NCBI GenBank assembly: GCA_016946835.1
Contig: JACVTC010000075.1
Location: forward strand, 227,501-291,500
Direction: 5' to 3'
DNA from: Neocallimastix lanati (nom. inval.)
Taxonomy: Eukaryota; Neocallimastigomycota; Neocallimastigomycetes; Neocallimastigales; Neocallimastigaceae
DNA length: 64,000 bases
The translations under genes and the position numbers were made by a program. The notes beneath the pieces are model-generated. The model saw only the letters and a program-made list of their open reading frames with translations. It had not been told where the DNA came from and searched no databases. Below, one piece after another: positions 20,121 through 32,876 of the stretch (position 1 is the first letter of the stretch; each line of letters begins with the position of its first letter).

Positions 20121-22550
20121 GTGGATGAATCAATTTATCAAGATATTGAGGATTTAGAATCTGCCTTTGATATGATCAAGAAACTGGAAGAGATTAACCA
20201 AGAGGCAGATGAACTAATTGTAGAGAAATTAATAAAGAAACTGAAAATTATGAAGCCTCGAAACTATATGGAAGTTTTAAAATGTTTATCTGACATGTTA
20301 AACACTTTTAACAAACTTAAAACCGCCAATTACGATATGAGTGAAAATGACAAGATCCAATATATGTTCAAGGCGCTACCAAAGGAATTACAAATTGCTT
20401 TCCTGCTTGAACCTGGTAAAACAGCTGAAGAATATTATGATCTCATCAAATCAAGAAATATATTTATTAGATGCATGAATGAACAAAAAATAATCAAGCC
20501 ACAAATTAACCATAATAATCGTAACAATTATAATAACTACGATGATTCCATGGATTTAGACCTAGTATTTAACAGAAATAATAGGTATAAAAGCCACAGA
20601 CAAAATAATTCTCAACGAAGAAGAATTCCAACTAAATACTGTCATATTTGTAACCAACGTGGTCATTTAACAAATGAATGCCATTACAACGGGAGAACAA
20701 ACGGAGCCATGAATCAAACTAAATTTAATAATAATAATAATAATGACTATAATAACAGATTTAATAACAATAATTATAATAATAATAAATTTAATAATAA
20801 TTATGATAAAAATAATAATAAAAATTATAAAAATAATAATAAAAATTATAATAAAAATTATAAAAATCGTAATAATTATATTAATAACATTGAAAATAAC
20901 AATTTACCTGTTGATTATGATGATGACATAAATTATGAAAATTTAAGTCACATGATTAACAATAGTCTTGATAGTGTTGAATTTTTAAATAACTTAAATA
21001 AATCTACTCATAACCTTAATAATTATAAAAATGATAAAAATAAATTAAATAAAAATTTTAATAATAATCTTAATAATTATGAAAGTAAAAATAATAATTT
21101 ACATAAAGAACTTAATAATGATATAAATTACACTAATAATACTAATTATATTAATAATTATGATAACAATAACAATTGCCCTACTAATGACAACAACGAA
21201 TCAACTTGGATCTATGATTCTGGTGCAATTGTTCATATTACTAATGACCGAAGTTTATTAACTAACTTTAAAAAATACAAAATTAATTTAACATGTGCCA
21301 ACAATTCTGAAATGGAATTCGAGGGATTTGGAACATACAAAGGCTCAATTAACGGTTATGACATTACTTTAAGTAAAGTATTTTATTCTAGGCACGCAAA
21401 CAAAAATTTAATTAGTGGTATACAATTTGCCTACACTGAACTAATATCAATTACTAAACTTATTAACAATGAGCCACATCTTATCATTACGGATAATGAT
21501 AATAATATTATTAATACTTATAGGTCAATTGATGGAAGAAACACATTTAGAATCAAAATAAACAATAAATATAATAACTTAATTATGAACACCAATAATG
21601 ATAATCTTTGGCATAGAAGACTTGGTCACTTCTATCACAAAGATTTATCAAAATTTATAAAGGAACACACCACAAGTCATAATAACAATGACAATAATTG
21701 TATTACTTGTGGAATAGCTAAAATGAAAAGGTTACCTCACAACAGGGTAACTCCTAAAGCTACCAAGTTATTAGATGTTATCCACTCCGACATTGTTGGT
21801 CCTTTCCCGGATTCATTTTTTGGTTTTAAATTCATCATTACTTTCATTGATGAATTCTCTAGGAAAGCCTGGATTTTTACTATGAAAAGAAAATCAGATG
21901 CCATCGATATTATTATTAATTTTTTCAAATATTTAAATAATCTTTTTCCAAATTATAAAATTACTAATTTCAAATCGGACCAAGGAAAAGAATATTGTAG
22001 TAGAAGAGTCAACAAATTCTGTAAAAAGAATGGTATTAGAAAACTCTATTCTCCTCCAAGAAATCCTCAAAATAATGGAATTGCTGAACGATTTAATCAA
22101 ACCATTCTTTATTCCCTAAAATGTTTATTAAGCTGGAGTAAACTCAACATTAAATTTTGGGATTTTGCTATCCGTTATTCAAAATATCTTTATAATCTTA
22201 CTCCTCATTCAGGAATAAATAATCAAATTCCCAATGAAGTATTTTATGGTACTCCCATTCATGTTAATCATATTAAAGTTTTTGGATGCATCGCTTATTA
22301 TAAGGATTTCTCTCCCAAGAAAGGAAAATTAGATCCTAACGCTAAAAAAGGTTTTTTCTTAGGTTTCAGTAATGATTCTAATTCTTATTTAATAATGGAC
22401 TATAATAATTTTTCTCTACATCAAGTAAGAGAAGTATTATTTCAAGAAGACACCCCTGCCTGCATTACTAAAGATATTACAAAAAGAATTTCGCCTTATG
22501 TTAAAGACAATAATAATAAATTAAATTTATGCTTATCAACAAATTATTAA
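20121..22550 (+). CDS. Copia-C gag, protease and integrase
   Basis: 809 residues; the frame is open from about 20070, and the GTG at 20121 is not a likely natural start because gag sequence continues upstream. CCHC knuckle CHICNQRGHLTNEC (about 174-187), long Asn-rich linker (about 190-355), protease STWIYDSGA (about 362-370), integrase zinc region LWHRRLGH...CITCGIAK (about 496-535), core residues in HSDIVGP (about 555), KSDQGKEY (about 619) and NGIAERFNQ (about 656). All three catalytic acids are present. It ends 22 bases after the RT frame begins and contains an in-phase slippery heptamer. Confidence 0.93.
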   Translation: MDESIYQDIEDLESAFDMIKKLEEINQEADELIVEKLIKKLKIMKPRNYMEVLKCLSDMLNTFNKLKTANYDMSENDKIQYMFKALPKELQIAFLLEPGKTAEEYYDLIKSRNIFIRCMNEQKIIKPQINHNNRNNYNNYDDSMDLDLVFNRNNRYKSHRQNNSQRRRIPTKYCHICNQRGHLTNECHYNGRTNGAMNQTKFNNNNNNDYNNRFNNNNYNNNKFNNNYDKNNNKNYKNNNKNYNKNYKNRNNYINNIENNNLPVDYDDDINYENLSHMINNSLDSVEFLNNLNKSTHNLNNYKNDKNKLNKNFNNNLNNYESKNNNLHKELNNDINYTNNTNYINNYDNNNNCPTNDNNESTWIYDSGAIVHITNDRSLLTNFKKYKINLTCANNSEMEFEGFGTYKGSINGYDITLSKVFYSRHANKNLISGIQFAYTELISITKLINNEPHLIITDNDNNIINTYRSIDGRNTFRIKINNKYNNLIMNTNNDNLWHRRLGHFYHKDLSKFIKEHTTSHNNNDNNCITCGIAKMKRLPHNRVTPKATKLLDVIHSDIVGPFPDSFFGFKFIITFIDEFSRKAWIFTMKRKSDAIDIIINFFKYLNNLFPNYKITNFKSDQGKEYCSRRVNKFCKKNGIRKLYSPPRNPQNNGIAERFNQTILYSLKCLLSWSKLNIKFWDFAIRYSKYLYNLTPHSGINNQIPNEVFYGTPIHVNHIKVFGCIAYYKDFSPKKGKLDPNAKKGFFLGFSNDSNSYLIMDYNNFSLHQVREVLFQEDTPACITKDITKRISPYVKDNNNKLNLCLSTNY
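22523..22529 (+). promoter_or_regulatory. Candidate -1 ribosomal frameshift site A AAT TTA
   Basis: In the gag-PR-IN frame the codons are AAT (22524) and TTA (22527), so A AAT TTA is in the correct phase for a canonical X XXY YYZ slip. A -1 move gives AAA TTT ATG CTT, which is the frame of the RT-RNase H ORF. The site lies within the 31-base window (22520-22550) where both frames are open. No stem was recognised downstream, and A/T-rich heptamers are common here. Confidence 0.4.
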
Positions 22551-22922
22551 GCAATTATACAAATAATAATATACATAATAATAATAATATCAACAACAAT
22601 TATGACAATAATGACGATAATTATTTTATTCCTGACAATAATAATATCATTAATATTCCTGATAATCCACCTAATAATATTAATATTCATAATAATATTC
22701 CTAATAATGATATTCATAATAATAATTATAATAATAATTCTCCTGATGATTATAATGTTAATAATAATAACTTTAACAATAATTTAAATATTGATAATTA
22801 TAATATTTCAAATCAAAATAATAATAATAATTTTTCATATCAAAATAATGAAAAAAATTTAATTAATAAAAATTTGTCAAAAAATGAACAAAATTTAAAT
22901 AATAATAATTTCAATAATAATT

Positions 22923-22969
<47 letters not shown>

Positions 22970-25057
22970 TTAATATACGATAAAAATTTTTCAAATAATT
23001 TTATTAATTCTAATAGCAATAATCTTATTGGCTCAAAAATTCAATACAATGGTAAAAAATTTTCTGATACAATAAATTCTGAATTTAATCAAAATTTAGA
23101 AAATTTTAATCAAAATACAAATACCAATACAATAACCAATGAAAATTTTTCCAACACCAAAAATTTTTCTAATCCAAATTATGTACAAAATTCTAATAAT
23201 AAAAAATTTTTAATTAATGAAAATTTTAATTCAAAAAATGATCAAAATTTTATTAATAAAAATTTTTTATCAGTAGAAGATAAAAATAATAATAATATTA
23301 ATAATTTTATTAATAATAATTCAAATAATAATAACATAAATATTTATAGAAATAATAAAAGAAAATCCAAATTTTCCAATAATAATATTATTAAACACTT
23401 CAAACCTAATATTAATAATAATAATATTGATATTTACAATAATAATAATAATCATAATAATATTATTTCTTATAATAATAATCCTAATAATTTTAATTAC
23501 AACAATGATAATTTAATTAATACTATTGAAACTGAAAATGAAGAAGTTCCGAAAACCGATCAAAAAGCTCTCAATTGTGATCATGCCAATAAATGGGATA
23601 TTGCTATCCAAGAAGAACTCAAAAATTTATATGATAATAATACAATGACTTTTGTTAAAAAACTACCAAGAGGAAAACAACCAATTTCTACAAGATGGGT
23701 TTTTGCAATTAAAAAGGATGCAAATAATAAAATTATTAAAAGAAAGGTCAGACTTGTTGCAAGAGGTTTTGCTCAAAGATACGGTATCGATTATGAACTT
23801 ACATATAGTCCGACATTAAACGTTGATTGTATAAAATTACTTCTCGCTTTTGCTGCTCAATTTCAATGGACTGTTTATCAATTAGATTTTAAATCTGCCT
23901 ATCTAAACGCCGCCTTAGACAAAGAAATTTACACCGAAATTCCTTACGGCGATGAAAACTACGGTAAAGGCTATTGGATTCTAAATAAGGCATTGTACTG
24001 CCTTAAACAATCAGGCCGCCAGTGGAATAAAACCATTACAAAATTTTTAACTGAAAACAAATTTCATCAATCCACCACTGATCCATGTGTTTTCTTTAAA
24101 AAGCAGAAGGAAGAACTAACTTGTATTATAGGACTTTATGTTGATGATATGCTAATTATAGGTGAAAATTTCGAAATTGTTAGAATTGTTTCAAGAATTA
24201 AAGATAACTTTAAGGTATCAAAATGTGGATTTGCTGACTTCATATTAGGAATTAAAATAGAAAGAGAAAATAATGATATTTATATCTCACAAGAAGCATT
24301 CATTGATAATCTGTTAAATAAATATAATATAAATAATAAAAAGAAAATAAAATCACCATGTTCAGTGAACGAAAATAATGAAGATAATGAACCTGTTGAC
24401 AAAATAAAATTCAAAAGTATTATTGGTTCCTTAATTTATCTTGCAAGATGTACACGTCCAGACATTGCATTTGCTGTTAACTTTGCCGCTAGAAAATCAG
24501 AAAATCCAACTCAAGCCGACTGGAAAAAAGCTATTAAAATATTAAAATACTTAAATGGAACAAAACATTATAAAATAAGATATGACGGTAAAGGTAAAAT
24601 AAATGCGCATACAGATTCAGATTTTGCCGGTGATCCAAATGATAGAAAATCTACTTCAGGACACATTATCTTAATGGGTACAAATCCTATTTCATGGTAT
24701 TCTAAAAAACAAACAACTGTCGCAACGTCTACTGCCGAAGCTGAATATTTAAGTACTACAGAATGTATTAAGAAAGTATTACAAATTAAAAATCTACTTT
24801 ATGAATTATTTGGAGAAACTGAAACTATAGACATATACACGGATAATGAAGCAAGCAAAAGTAGCATTGAAGCAGGTCATTTAAATCCAAAGCTTAGACA
24901 TATTAGTGTTAGCTACCATTTCAACAATGAAAATATATTAAATAAAAATGTTCAACTAAAATATATTAGTACAAATGATATGCTGGCCGATCCATTAACC
25001 AAAAACCTTAATGGAAACAAAATAACTAATTTTACAAATAAAATTTTTATAAAATAA
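22529..25057 (+). CDS. Copia-C reverse transcriptase and RNase H
   Basis: 842 residues from the first ATG in the frame. Residues 1-345 are an almost pure Asn-rich linker. RT runs from about 346 (KWDIAIQEELKNLYDNN, TRWVFAIKKD, YQLDFKSAYLNA) with YVDDMLIIG near 538. RNase H follows with HTDSDFAGD near 695, STAEAEYLS and IYTDNEASKS, and ends in ADPLTKNLNG. No stops. Its start codon is probably not used; copia pol is normally fused to gag, and Copia-A keeps both parts in one frame. The frame change is either a programmed -1 slip or an indel in the AAT-rich linker. Confidence 0.93.
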
Positions 25058-25069
25058 AAAATTTAATTT

Positions 25070-25078
25070 GAGGGGGAG
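25070..25078 (+). promoter_or_regulatory. Copia-C polypurine tract
   Basis: GAGGGGGAG directly before the 3' LTR. Confidence 0.88.
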
Positions 25079-25312
25079 TGTTAACTTTATTAATATAAAG
25101 TTATATTCTAGCTTAGGTTTAATAAAATATTAAATTAAATTATATTAAATACATTGTAATTATAAATTAAATATAAATTAATATGTATCTAGAACAAGCC
25201 ACAATTAAATATAAATACATGTAATTTTCTCTGTACTTTAAATCTTTGTTAACCATTTATTTATATTCTATAAATAATAAATTTATATTAATTAATAAAA
25301 CAAATTTTAATA
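25079..25312 (+). repeat. Copia-C 3' LTR
   Basis: 234 bp, one substitution from the 5' LTR. Followed by the ATCAT duplication. Confidence 0.93.
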
Positions 25313-26896
25313 ATCATAATTAAAAAGGAACTGCTCAAACCTTAATTTTTAATAAATTATTTTGTTCATCATTACATAAAAATAAATTAATAGCTCATTA
25401 ATTCATCATGGATTTATAGTGTGATTTAATGTAGTGTGATATAAATAGATTTATATATTGTTATATATTCTATACATACACATGATTTTAATGTTAACAT
25501 AAATTGGATAATATAAATTTTATGATATGTAAATATGTAAATAATTTATAAATTTATGAAAGTTTTATTTTATTTTAAATATTTTATTTCATTATATTTT
25601 TTTATATTTTTTATGTTATAATTATAGTTAATATATTTTAATGTTTATATTACACTTTTTATAATAAATAATTAAATAATTCTTATTATTTTAAAAATAG
25701 TTTATAAGTAACAAGTATTATATAAAAGAATATCTTTTTTTTATATTTATTCTTTGCGAATAATAATAAAAAATTAAATATTTGAAAAAAGGCAAAAATA
25801 AATTATAAATAAATAAAAACAAATATTAAAGTATCTTGTGGGATATTTTTTAAAGATATTTAATTTAATGATTATAGTAAAAGCATATTTTTTTAAATCA
25901 TTAAATTTTTATAATTTCTGTACTTAATTAATAATTTTTCCCATTCTAAATTAATTATTTATCAGTTTCATTTTTTAATTTAAATTTTAATTAAATTAAA
26001 TGAATTAAAAAAAAAAATTGTATTATTAATTGATATGAAAGTAAATAAAATAAAATAAAAAATACTTAAATGATTAATACAATAAATTTATTAATAAACA
26101 CGTGAAACAAATTTAAATGATGATAAAAGCGAATGTGAAGCATTTCGACATAATTTATGTATAATCATCATAAATATTTGTACAATGTGTATAATATATG
26201 TAATATGCCACTTTTTTCAATGTATATTTTTATTTATCGTATTTTAGCATTAAAAAAATAAAATAAAAACAAAAAAAAGAATAAATAAAAGAATAAATAA
26301 GTTTTCTGTTAAAAATTTTATTTTATTTTTATTTTTTTTTAATTTTATTTTATTATTATATTTTATTATTAAATATTTTAATAATAAAACCTTTCCATTT
26401 TATTTTATTATTAAATATTCCTATTCATTTATTTTTACAAGCCACATTGTAATACATGAATAAATGATCAAACATAAATTATGTCGAAATGCAATACTCC
26501 CGATAAAAGCATGATAAAAGTAACGTGCCTTGAGTGTTGATATGCAAAGGACTTTTATGTGCTATATATTTTTAATAGTATAATTATATATTTTATTAAT
26601 ACTAATATCATTTCCTAAAAATTATAACCAAGTTAACTTCTCAATATTAAATAAAAATATGAAGAATAATTTTATTTAGGATTATTTACATATAAAAATT
26701 ATAACTGAATAATATAAATATATTTAATAATAATATATAAGAATATAGTAATATTATAAATATTAATATAATAAATAAAATAACTATATATATTTTATTA
26801 TAATTAAAATAACTACGTCTAATTTCATTGTATTATAATATATAGAAAAATTATGTATTTTTAATATAAACTTTAAAATAAATAAAAATACTTAAG
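25313..26896. other. AT-rich spacer, no gene seen
   Basis: Low-complexity A/T sequence with stops in all frames. No LTR, RNA gene or coding motif was recognised. Confidence 0.6.
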
Positions 26897-27078
26897 TTAT
26901 ATATAATAATGATATTCTTATATATATTTAGAAGAAATTAACATATAATAATAATATTCTTTTTATGTATATTTAAAAGAAATTAACATATAATAATAAT
27001 ATTCTTTTTATATATATTTAAAAGAAATTAACATATAATAATAATATTCTTATTATATATATTTAGAAGAAATTAACA
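26897..27078. repeat. 45-bp minisatellite
   Basis: Units containing AGAAATTAACATATAATA recur at a strict 45-base spacing (G of GAAATTAAC at 26934, 26979, 27024 and 27069), about four copies with few changes. Confidence 0.85.
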
Positions 27079-27107
27079 ATTTAATATATTTAATATATTT
27101 AATAATT

Positions 27108-27418
27108 ACTTCCGACGTATATTGTCATATTGTCCTTTAGTTCCTCTTGGGAATATTTGTGGTAGTTACAACACTTCTACAGGTGGATATTGCTCCTACA
27201 GGACGGCCTTACTGAGTGTTTAGCATTGCATTATTGGTGTTCGTACTTTCATATGATTGCAGCTGAAAATTATAAGAATTTTTTAGTAAACTTTTTTTTT
27301 TTTCTCAAAATAAGCTCTTCAATTCCTAACTTAACCCTTTGAAGTGAGTTCATTATAACCTAATCCAATAAAATGAGTTCTTAGATTGGTGATTAATTAC
27401 ATATTAGTTCGAAAGATT

Positions 27419-27454
<36 letters not shown>

Positions 27455-27700
27455 TCTACATGTTCTATGCACCTATATGGGTAAGGAATTCCCTCATGAA
27501 TATTATTTAAATGGCAATATTTGTGTTACTTTCTCAAGCCCAAAGTAGGGGGAAATACTTAATAATCTGTAACCCTAACCATCCTACTCTGTAAAAACCT
27601 CGTATAAGGAAAAACCTTGGAAATGGTCAAAGAACCCCACCGAATTAGGAGCCTTATGTATGCTTGCCCAGAGACTAACAGCCAATATAGAAAAAAGAGA
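27108..27700. other. Two mixed-sequence islands, unidentified
   Basis: 27,108-27,270 and 27,450-27,690 are much less A/T-biased than the surroundings (e.g. CTACAGGACGGCCTTACTG; CTTGCCCAGAGACTAACAGC), separated by a 27-base poly-T (27421-27447). No ORF of note on either strand. They may be old retroelement ends or structured RNA; I cannot name them. Confidence 0.4.
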
Positions 27701-28151
27701 AAATAAACTATAAAAAATATTTATATAAATATATATATATTTTTATATTTAAAAATTTATTTATATATATATATTTTTTTATACATAAAAAAATTATTAA
27801 TAAATTTTTTTTGTTCGTTCAACTAAAATGACGCTATAACATAATTTTATGCTTTTACATAAAAATATTTTCATCACATGTCTTTTCATATTTTAATACT
27901 ATATTTATTTTATTAATTTAATGAAAGTTTTTACTTCACATGAAATACAATTGATTGAAAATAAAAAAAAGTTTTTATTGTATTTATTTTTTTTTATTTA
28001 TTTATTAAATATAGACAAAAAAAATAAGGGTTACTTTAAATAAATAAATAAATAAATAATAAATTAATTTTTTACAAAAAAAAAAAAAAAAACGAAAACT
28101 AAAAAATTAATAATAATATTAAATACTTTATAATAAATCTGTTCATATATC

Positions 28152-28255
28152 AATAGTAGCTATTGTAATGGTAGAATAATAATAAATAGTGACTATTATA
28201 ATGGTAGAATGATAATAAATAGTGACTATTATAATGGTAGAATGATAATAAATAT
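28152..28255. repeat. 33-bp tandem repeat, three copies
   Basis: Units of the form TGACTATTATAATGGTAGAA repeat at 33-base spacing. Confidence 0.8.
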
Positions 28256-28339
28256 TAAATTCATCCATTATTTCTATATAAATTTTAATCATGTCCATAT
28301 TCATTACATAAATATATAAATATATATTAAATATATCCA

Positions 28340-28600
28340 TATTCATATAGAAATTATTTAATTATTTATTATTCAATTATTTATTATTCAATTATATATT
28401 ATTCATTATTCAATTATATATTATTTATTATTCAATTATATATTATTTATTATTCAATTATATATTATTTATTTATTCATTATTATTTATTTATTTATTA
28501 TATAGTATTTATTATTAATTATGTATTATTTATTTATTATTTATTATGTATTATTATTTATTTATTATTCAATTATTTAATTATTTACTATTTATTAATA
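28340..28600. repeat. Imperfect TTATTCAATTATATATTATT repeats
   Basis: A cluster of TATTATTCAATTA and TTTATTTATT units. A related but shorter cluster lies at 31,025-31,100. Confidence 0.6.
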
Positions 28601-29004
28601 AATACTTTTTTATATAAAATAAAAATAAAAACTTTAATTATTAATAAATTATTTTATTAATAGTTACATAAAAATAAATTAATAAATTATTTTATTAATA
28701 GTTACATAAAAATAAATTAATAAGTATTAAATTATCACTTGATTAATTATCATATGATTTATAAACTGTTCTAAAAATAACATGATATAAAATAGATTTG
28801 TGTATTCTAAATTTCATAAAACACATAAAATTAATGTAAGAGTAAAATTTATTACATAAATTTGTTATGCAAATATGTAAAAATATGTAATTATAACATA
28901 TAAAAATATATAAAAATATAATAAAAAAAAAAAGGGAGTAGTGCATTTTTGAAATGCATTTCTCAAAATTTTAATAAATAAATAATAAAATAAATAAATA
29001 ATAA

Positions 29005-29185
29005 ATTTATTATAATATATTAATAAATAAAAAATTTAAAAATAATTAAATAGATATATTTTTTTTATTTTTTAACTTATTGGATAAAAAAAAATAACTA
29101 ATAATTTTAGAATATAAGTTTTCTTTTCATAAATTATTGAATCAATGAATAAAAATAATAATTATAATAATAAAAATTTAATAAT
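29005..29185 (-). repeat. Dispersed repeat, inverted copy
   Basis: The reverse complement aligns by eye with 16372-16552 over about 180 bases, sharing ATTGATTCAATAAT, TATCCAATAAGTTAAAAAAT and TCTATTTAATTATTTTTAA. It is diverged and lies 12.6 kb away. Confidence 0.55.
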
Positions 29186-32054
29186 AATAAGTATTAATTA
29201 TTTGTTATTCGAGAAATAAAACTTTTAAATATCTAAATATTAAATATTAAAAAAATGAAATAATTTTAAAAAGGATTTTCATATAACTATATATTTAAAA
29301 AAATCAATATAAAATAAAAAATAAGCTAAATTTTATTTAAAATTATATAATTAAATATATTTAATACTATTGTATTATTGAAAAATTGAAAACTAACTAA
29401 AAATATTTAACAAAATGGAAGAACTATAAATAAATATTAGTGAAACTAATAGAGGAAAAGAGCAAATAATTAATAAAAAATATAAATATAATTATTTATA
29501 TATTAAAAAGAATAAATCAAAGGTATATAGATGTATCGAATATAAAACTTTAAATAAATGTAAATCTTATTTATTTTTTTTGAAAAACACGATATATAAA
29601 AATTATTAAATAGCTAATATTTTAATATTTTAATATTTCTTTTTTTCATTTAAAATAATATAACTTTTTTTTTTTTTTTTTTTTTTTTAATGGATTATGT
29701 ATAAATACTTCTTTTATTAAATAAATTAATTAATATTTATTAAATATTAAAATCTTTTTATTAAAGTTTCAAAATAATTAATAAAACATATTTATTAATT
29801 TATATATTATTTACATATTTTTACATATTTACATATTATTTACATATTTTTACGTATTTAAAAAGATTTTATTTTATTTTAATTATTTTATTATATTTTT
29901 ATATGATATAATTTACAATTAATTATTGTAAAGATTTTATTACTTTTACTTTTTATAATATTTAACTAAATAATGAATTCTTATTATTTTAAAGTAGTCT
30001 ATAATTAAAGAGTATTATATATAAGGAATACTTTTTCTTTATATTTATTATCCGCAATTTCAATTGTATCAGTAATGTTATTGCCATAATCGAATATATT
30101 TATTTTTATAAAAGTAGTTTAATAATATAATATGAACTTTTAAAATTTTGTATTTAATTAAATAATTTAAATAAATAATTGAATAAATAAATTTTACTAA
30201 TAAATAAAATAATAACTTATGAGATAACAGAACCTGAAGAATTTATCATCTTTTTATCATCTTTTTATTATTTAATATTATTTATTATTTAATATTATTT
30301 ATTATTTATTGATAAAGTATGCCTTGGTTCAAGTTCTCTTACTGGGAGAAGTTATATTTATTTATGTATTTTATTAATATAAATATAGTTTTTTTATCCA
30401 TTTATTAAAATTATTTATCTTGTAATTTTTATTATTTAATTAAATTTATTTAATTAAATAATAAATTTTATAAATTCATATTTTAATATTACTAAACTAA
30501 TTTTATCAATAAAAATATATTTGATTTGGCAAATTCACTATTATAATTTTAACTACTTTAAATTGCAAAGAATTGACATAAAGAAAAAGTGTTCTTTTTA
30601 TAATTTTCTTTAATTATAAACTATTTTAAAATAGTAAAAATTAATTATTTAGTTAAATATATAAAAAGTATAATATAAATAATATAAATAATAAAATATT
30701 TATAATATTTATAATATATAAAAATATAATAAAAATATAATAAAAATATAATAAAATAAAATATAATAAAATATAATGAAATAAAATATACAAATAATTT
30801 ACATGTTTTCATAACATAAAATTTATGTTTACATTAGTTTTATGTATTTTATAGAATTTATGATGTTACATAAATTTATCTTATATCATGTTATTTTTTA
30901 GATCATTTTATAAATCATATGATAAATAATCATATGATTAATTAATGTTTATTAATTTATTTTTATGTAATTATTAATAAAATAATTTATTAATAATTAA
31001 GGTTTCTATTTTCATTTCATATCATTATTATTTAATTATTTATTATTTATTATTCAATTATTTATTATTTATTATTCAATTATACAATTATTATTATTAT
31101 TTATTATTTATTATTTATTATTTTTTAATAAATATTCTATTTATTATTATTTATTATTTAAATAAATATAAAATAAATTGGGGGATATAAAAATTATTAA
31201 AATCAATCGAGTTAAATTTATAAATAATTGAATTTAAATGAATATATTATAATGTATTATTGAATTTATTATATGAATTTATTAATAAAAAATTATACAA
31301 AAAAATTACATATAAATGAATATAAAAGATGAATATATTCTATTTAATTTAATTAATAGAAAATAATTAAAAAAATAAAAAAATAAAAAAGAGGGAATAT
31401 ACATAATATATATATTATATAATAATATTATATAATAAAAAGAAAAATTGATTTACACAATATATTTTTTATATTGATTTGTAAAATAATCAATTCTAAT
31501 GTATAATGATCAATGAACATATATAATAATCAATTATAATATATAATAATCAATTATAATATATAATAATCAATAAACTTTATGATATATTATTAAATAA
31601 ATAAATAATTTGTATTAATGGTATATTAAACAAATAATTATAACAAATTGCTTATTATTGAAAAAGAACACAAAATATAAATTGCATTCATTAATTTAAA
31701 AATAAATAGAAGATTGGCTTGTAAAAAAAAATTGTTAAATAAATGAATAAATGTAGATGTATTTATGAGTATTGTATTTAAAAGTGGCGTATCTCTATTA
31801 TTATTAAATGATATATTTAATTATAACTATTTATTTTAAAAATACTATTTAATACGCCATTTTCCTATATTCGTATTAAATTTAAAATATTCTATAATAG
31901 GATTAATTAATTTTCATTTATATTTACATTTAACATTTTTATGAATGAATTGTGAAAATAGTAAGGATAATCAATTTTTTTTTTATTCTTTAAACTATTT
32001 AAAAAAAAATAAATTCATTAATTAAATAATTAAATCAATCAATCAATCAATTAA

Positions 32055-32085
<31 letters not shown>

Positions 32086-32170
32086 AAAATAAATAAATAA
32101 ATAATAAATAAATAAAAAATAAATAAATATAAAAATATTTTTTAATATAGAACAAAAGTAATAATAATAA

Positions 32171-32204
<34 letters not shown>

Positions 32205-32495
32205 ATAGAAAAGACTTTTTATCATTATTAAAAGTTAATGAGTTAATAGTAATCGTAATAATTTATGTTCTTTTTTATTTAGAAGTCAATGTCTATTATT
32301 AATTATTATTAGTAAATTTTTTTTTTCTTGTAAAAGAAAAATAAAGGAAAGAAAGGAAAAGAATTGGATATAGATCATGATTATACTAATACTATTTTTT
32401 TTTTTTTTTTTTTAATAAGAATGAATAATATCAATAATAAAAAGATAAAGCAGAAAAAATAATGACAAAAAAAATGCTAATTTATTTTTTATTAT
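29186..32495. other. AT-rich spacer with scattered simple repeats
   Basis: No coding motif was found. It includes poly-T (about 29,666-29,688), TAATAATCAATTATAATATA repeats (31,495-31,570), AAAT/AATA tracts (32,044-32,126) and a poly-A near 32,172-32,202. About 40 bases at 31,668-31,708 (AACACAAAATATAAATTGC) recur at 38,563-38,600 beside Copia-D, a hint of another element relic. Confidence 0.55.
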
Positions 32496-32751
32496 AAATA
32501 AAATAAAATAAAATAAAATAAAATAAAATAAAATAAAATAAAATAAAATAAAATAAAATAAAATAAAATAAAATAAAATAAAATAAAATAAAATAAAATA
32601 AAATAAAATAAAATAAAATAAAATAAAATAAAATAAAATAAAATAAAATAAAATAAAATAAAATAAAATAAAATAAAATAAAATAAAATAAAATAAAATA
32701 AAATAAAATAAAATAAAATAAAATAAAATAAAATAAAATAAAATAAAATAA
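32496..32751. repeat. Pure (AAAAT)n array, about 51 units
   Basis: An essentially perfect pentanucleotide array of about 255 bases. Five bases per unit means all three frames of one strand can stay open, which creates a spurious ORF on the minus strand. Confidence 0.97.
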
Positions 32752-32759
32752 ATATATAT

Positions 32760-32876
32760 ATTCATAGTAATTATTTAACTATTCATGGTAATTATTTAAA
32801 TATTCATGGTAATTATTTAAATATTCGTAGTAATTATTTATATGTTCATAGTAATTATTTAACTATTCATTGTTAT
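32760..32876. repeat. 21-bp tandem repeat
   Basis: About five and a half units of ATTCATGGTAATTATTTAA with small changes, directly next to the pentamer array. Confidence 0.85.

Larger units (their letters stand above)
19693..25312 (+). mobile_element. Copia-C: nearly intact Ty1/copia element
   Basis: LTRs 19693-19926 and 25079-25312 (234 bp each) differ at a single base (CTAG(T/C)TTAG). The flanking duplication is ATCAT (19688-19692 and 25313-25317). Unusually the LTRs run TG...TA (TGTTAACT ... TTTTAATA). Primer site at 19927, polypurine tract at 25070-25078. Coding capacity is complete in domain order but is spread over three frames: a gag start (19952), a gag-PR-IN frame (20121-22550) and an RT-RNase H frame (22529-25057). 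Confidence 0.95.

Noticed and set aside
32412-32765. Minus-strand 117-residue ORF of Tyr-Phe-Ile-Leu repeats
   Set aside because: Produced entirely by the (AAAAT)n array, whose five-base period cannot generate stops on that strand.
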